Assembly (NCBI GenBank): GCA_028023455.1
Contig: JAQFVV010012507.1
Span: 1,366,001-1,430,000, forward strand
Length of the DNA: 64,000 nt
Direction: 5' to 3'
From: Epiperipatus broadwayi
Taxonomy: Eukaryota > Onychophora > Udeonychophora > Euonychophora > Peripatidae
The position numbers and the translations under genes are program-made. This document shows, one piece after another, positions 63,895 through 64,000 of this stretch. Each line of letters starts with the position of its first letter. Position 1 is the stretch's first letter. The notes under the pieces were generated by a model. That model was not told where the DNA came from. It saw only the letters and a program-made list of their open reading frames with translations, and made no database searches.

Positions 63895-64000
63895 GTATAG
63901 AGGAATGAAATAAATAATATATATCACTAATCATTTGCAACCTCTCATAACTTCCAAAGAATGTAATAATTGGTCTTATAAACTTGTCATTATATTTTCT

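Overview
The window looks like repeat-rich, non-genic nuclear DNA from an AT-rich invertebrate animal. By eye it is roughly three-quarters A+T. It carries long tetranucleotide, trinucleotide and dinucleotide microsatellites, and its only recognisable coding sequence comes from metazoan-type retrotransposons: Penelope-like elements with GIY-YIG endonucleases, and RTE-, Jockey- and L1/Tx1-like LINEs. I see no host gene, rRNA, tRNA, operon or CRISPR array. The sequence alone does not fix the phylum; an AT-rich arthropod, mollusc or cnidarian would all fit.

Layout. 0-0.9 kb: an intact 3' part of a Penelope-like ORF (end of RT plus GIY-YIG), cut by the window edge. 3.9-4.7 kb: a decayed relative. 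5.4-7.35 kb: an RTE relic split by a 965-bp TA-flanked inverted-repeat DNA transposon. 7.5-8.7 and 10.8-11.55 kb: a ~340-380 bp satellite-like unit, one copy of which contains a ~415-bp GATA array. 11.9-13.6 kb: the 5' part of an L1/Tx1-like LINE (zinc-knuckle ORF1 and start of the endonuclease). 15-24.4 kb: RTE fragments, three copies of one MITE family, a less AT-rich long-repeat island (16.4-18.5 kb), and a 2.9-kb RTE in reverse. 26.5-30.25 kb: CT and GATA/GGTA microsatellites followed by two ~700-bp tandem units related to the 7.5-kb satellite.

31.5-36.4 kb: a non-autonomous LTR retrotransposon with unusually long (~1.8 kb) LTRs and a 1.2-kb interior lacking pol. 38.0-39.4 kb: exact-period 397-bp units arranged as a large inverted repeat. 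40.9-42.2 kb: a TAA microsatellite, a hairpin element and a Penelope-like element rearranged head to head. 45.7-48.7 kb: a Jockey-like LINE in reverse with readable RT motifs. 49.2-50.0 kb: a third Penelope-like fragment. 50.9-54.0 and 58.0-60.0 kb: two more TGTAAC-ended islands resembling 16.4 kb. 60.6-63.9 kb: a short tandem repeat, the 3' end of an L1/Tx1-like LINE, a near-perfect 166-bp palindrome and a 469-bp hAT-type element with intact 8-bp target duplication.

The parts do not form a pathway; they record nested transposition. The most unusual structures are the satellite families that expand a microsatellite internally and flip orientation (7.5-11.5, 28.6-30.25 and 38-39.4 kb), the alternating inversions inside the 41.7-kb Penelope element, and a hairpin kept with different stem sequence at 18.8 and 57.3 kb. 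All identifications rest on reading motifs by eye, without database searches.
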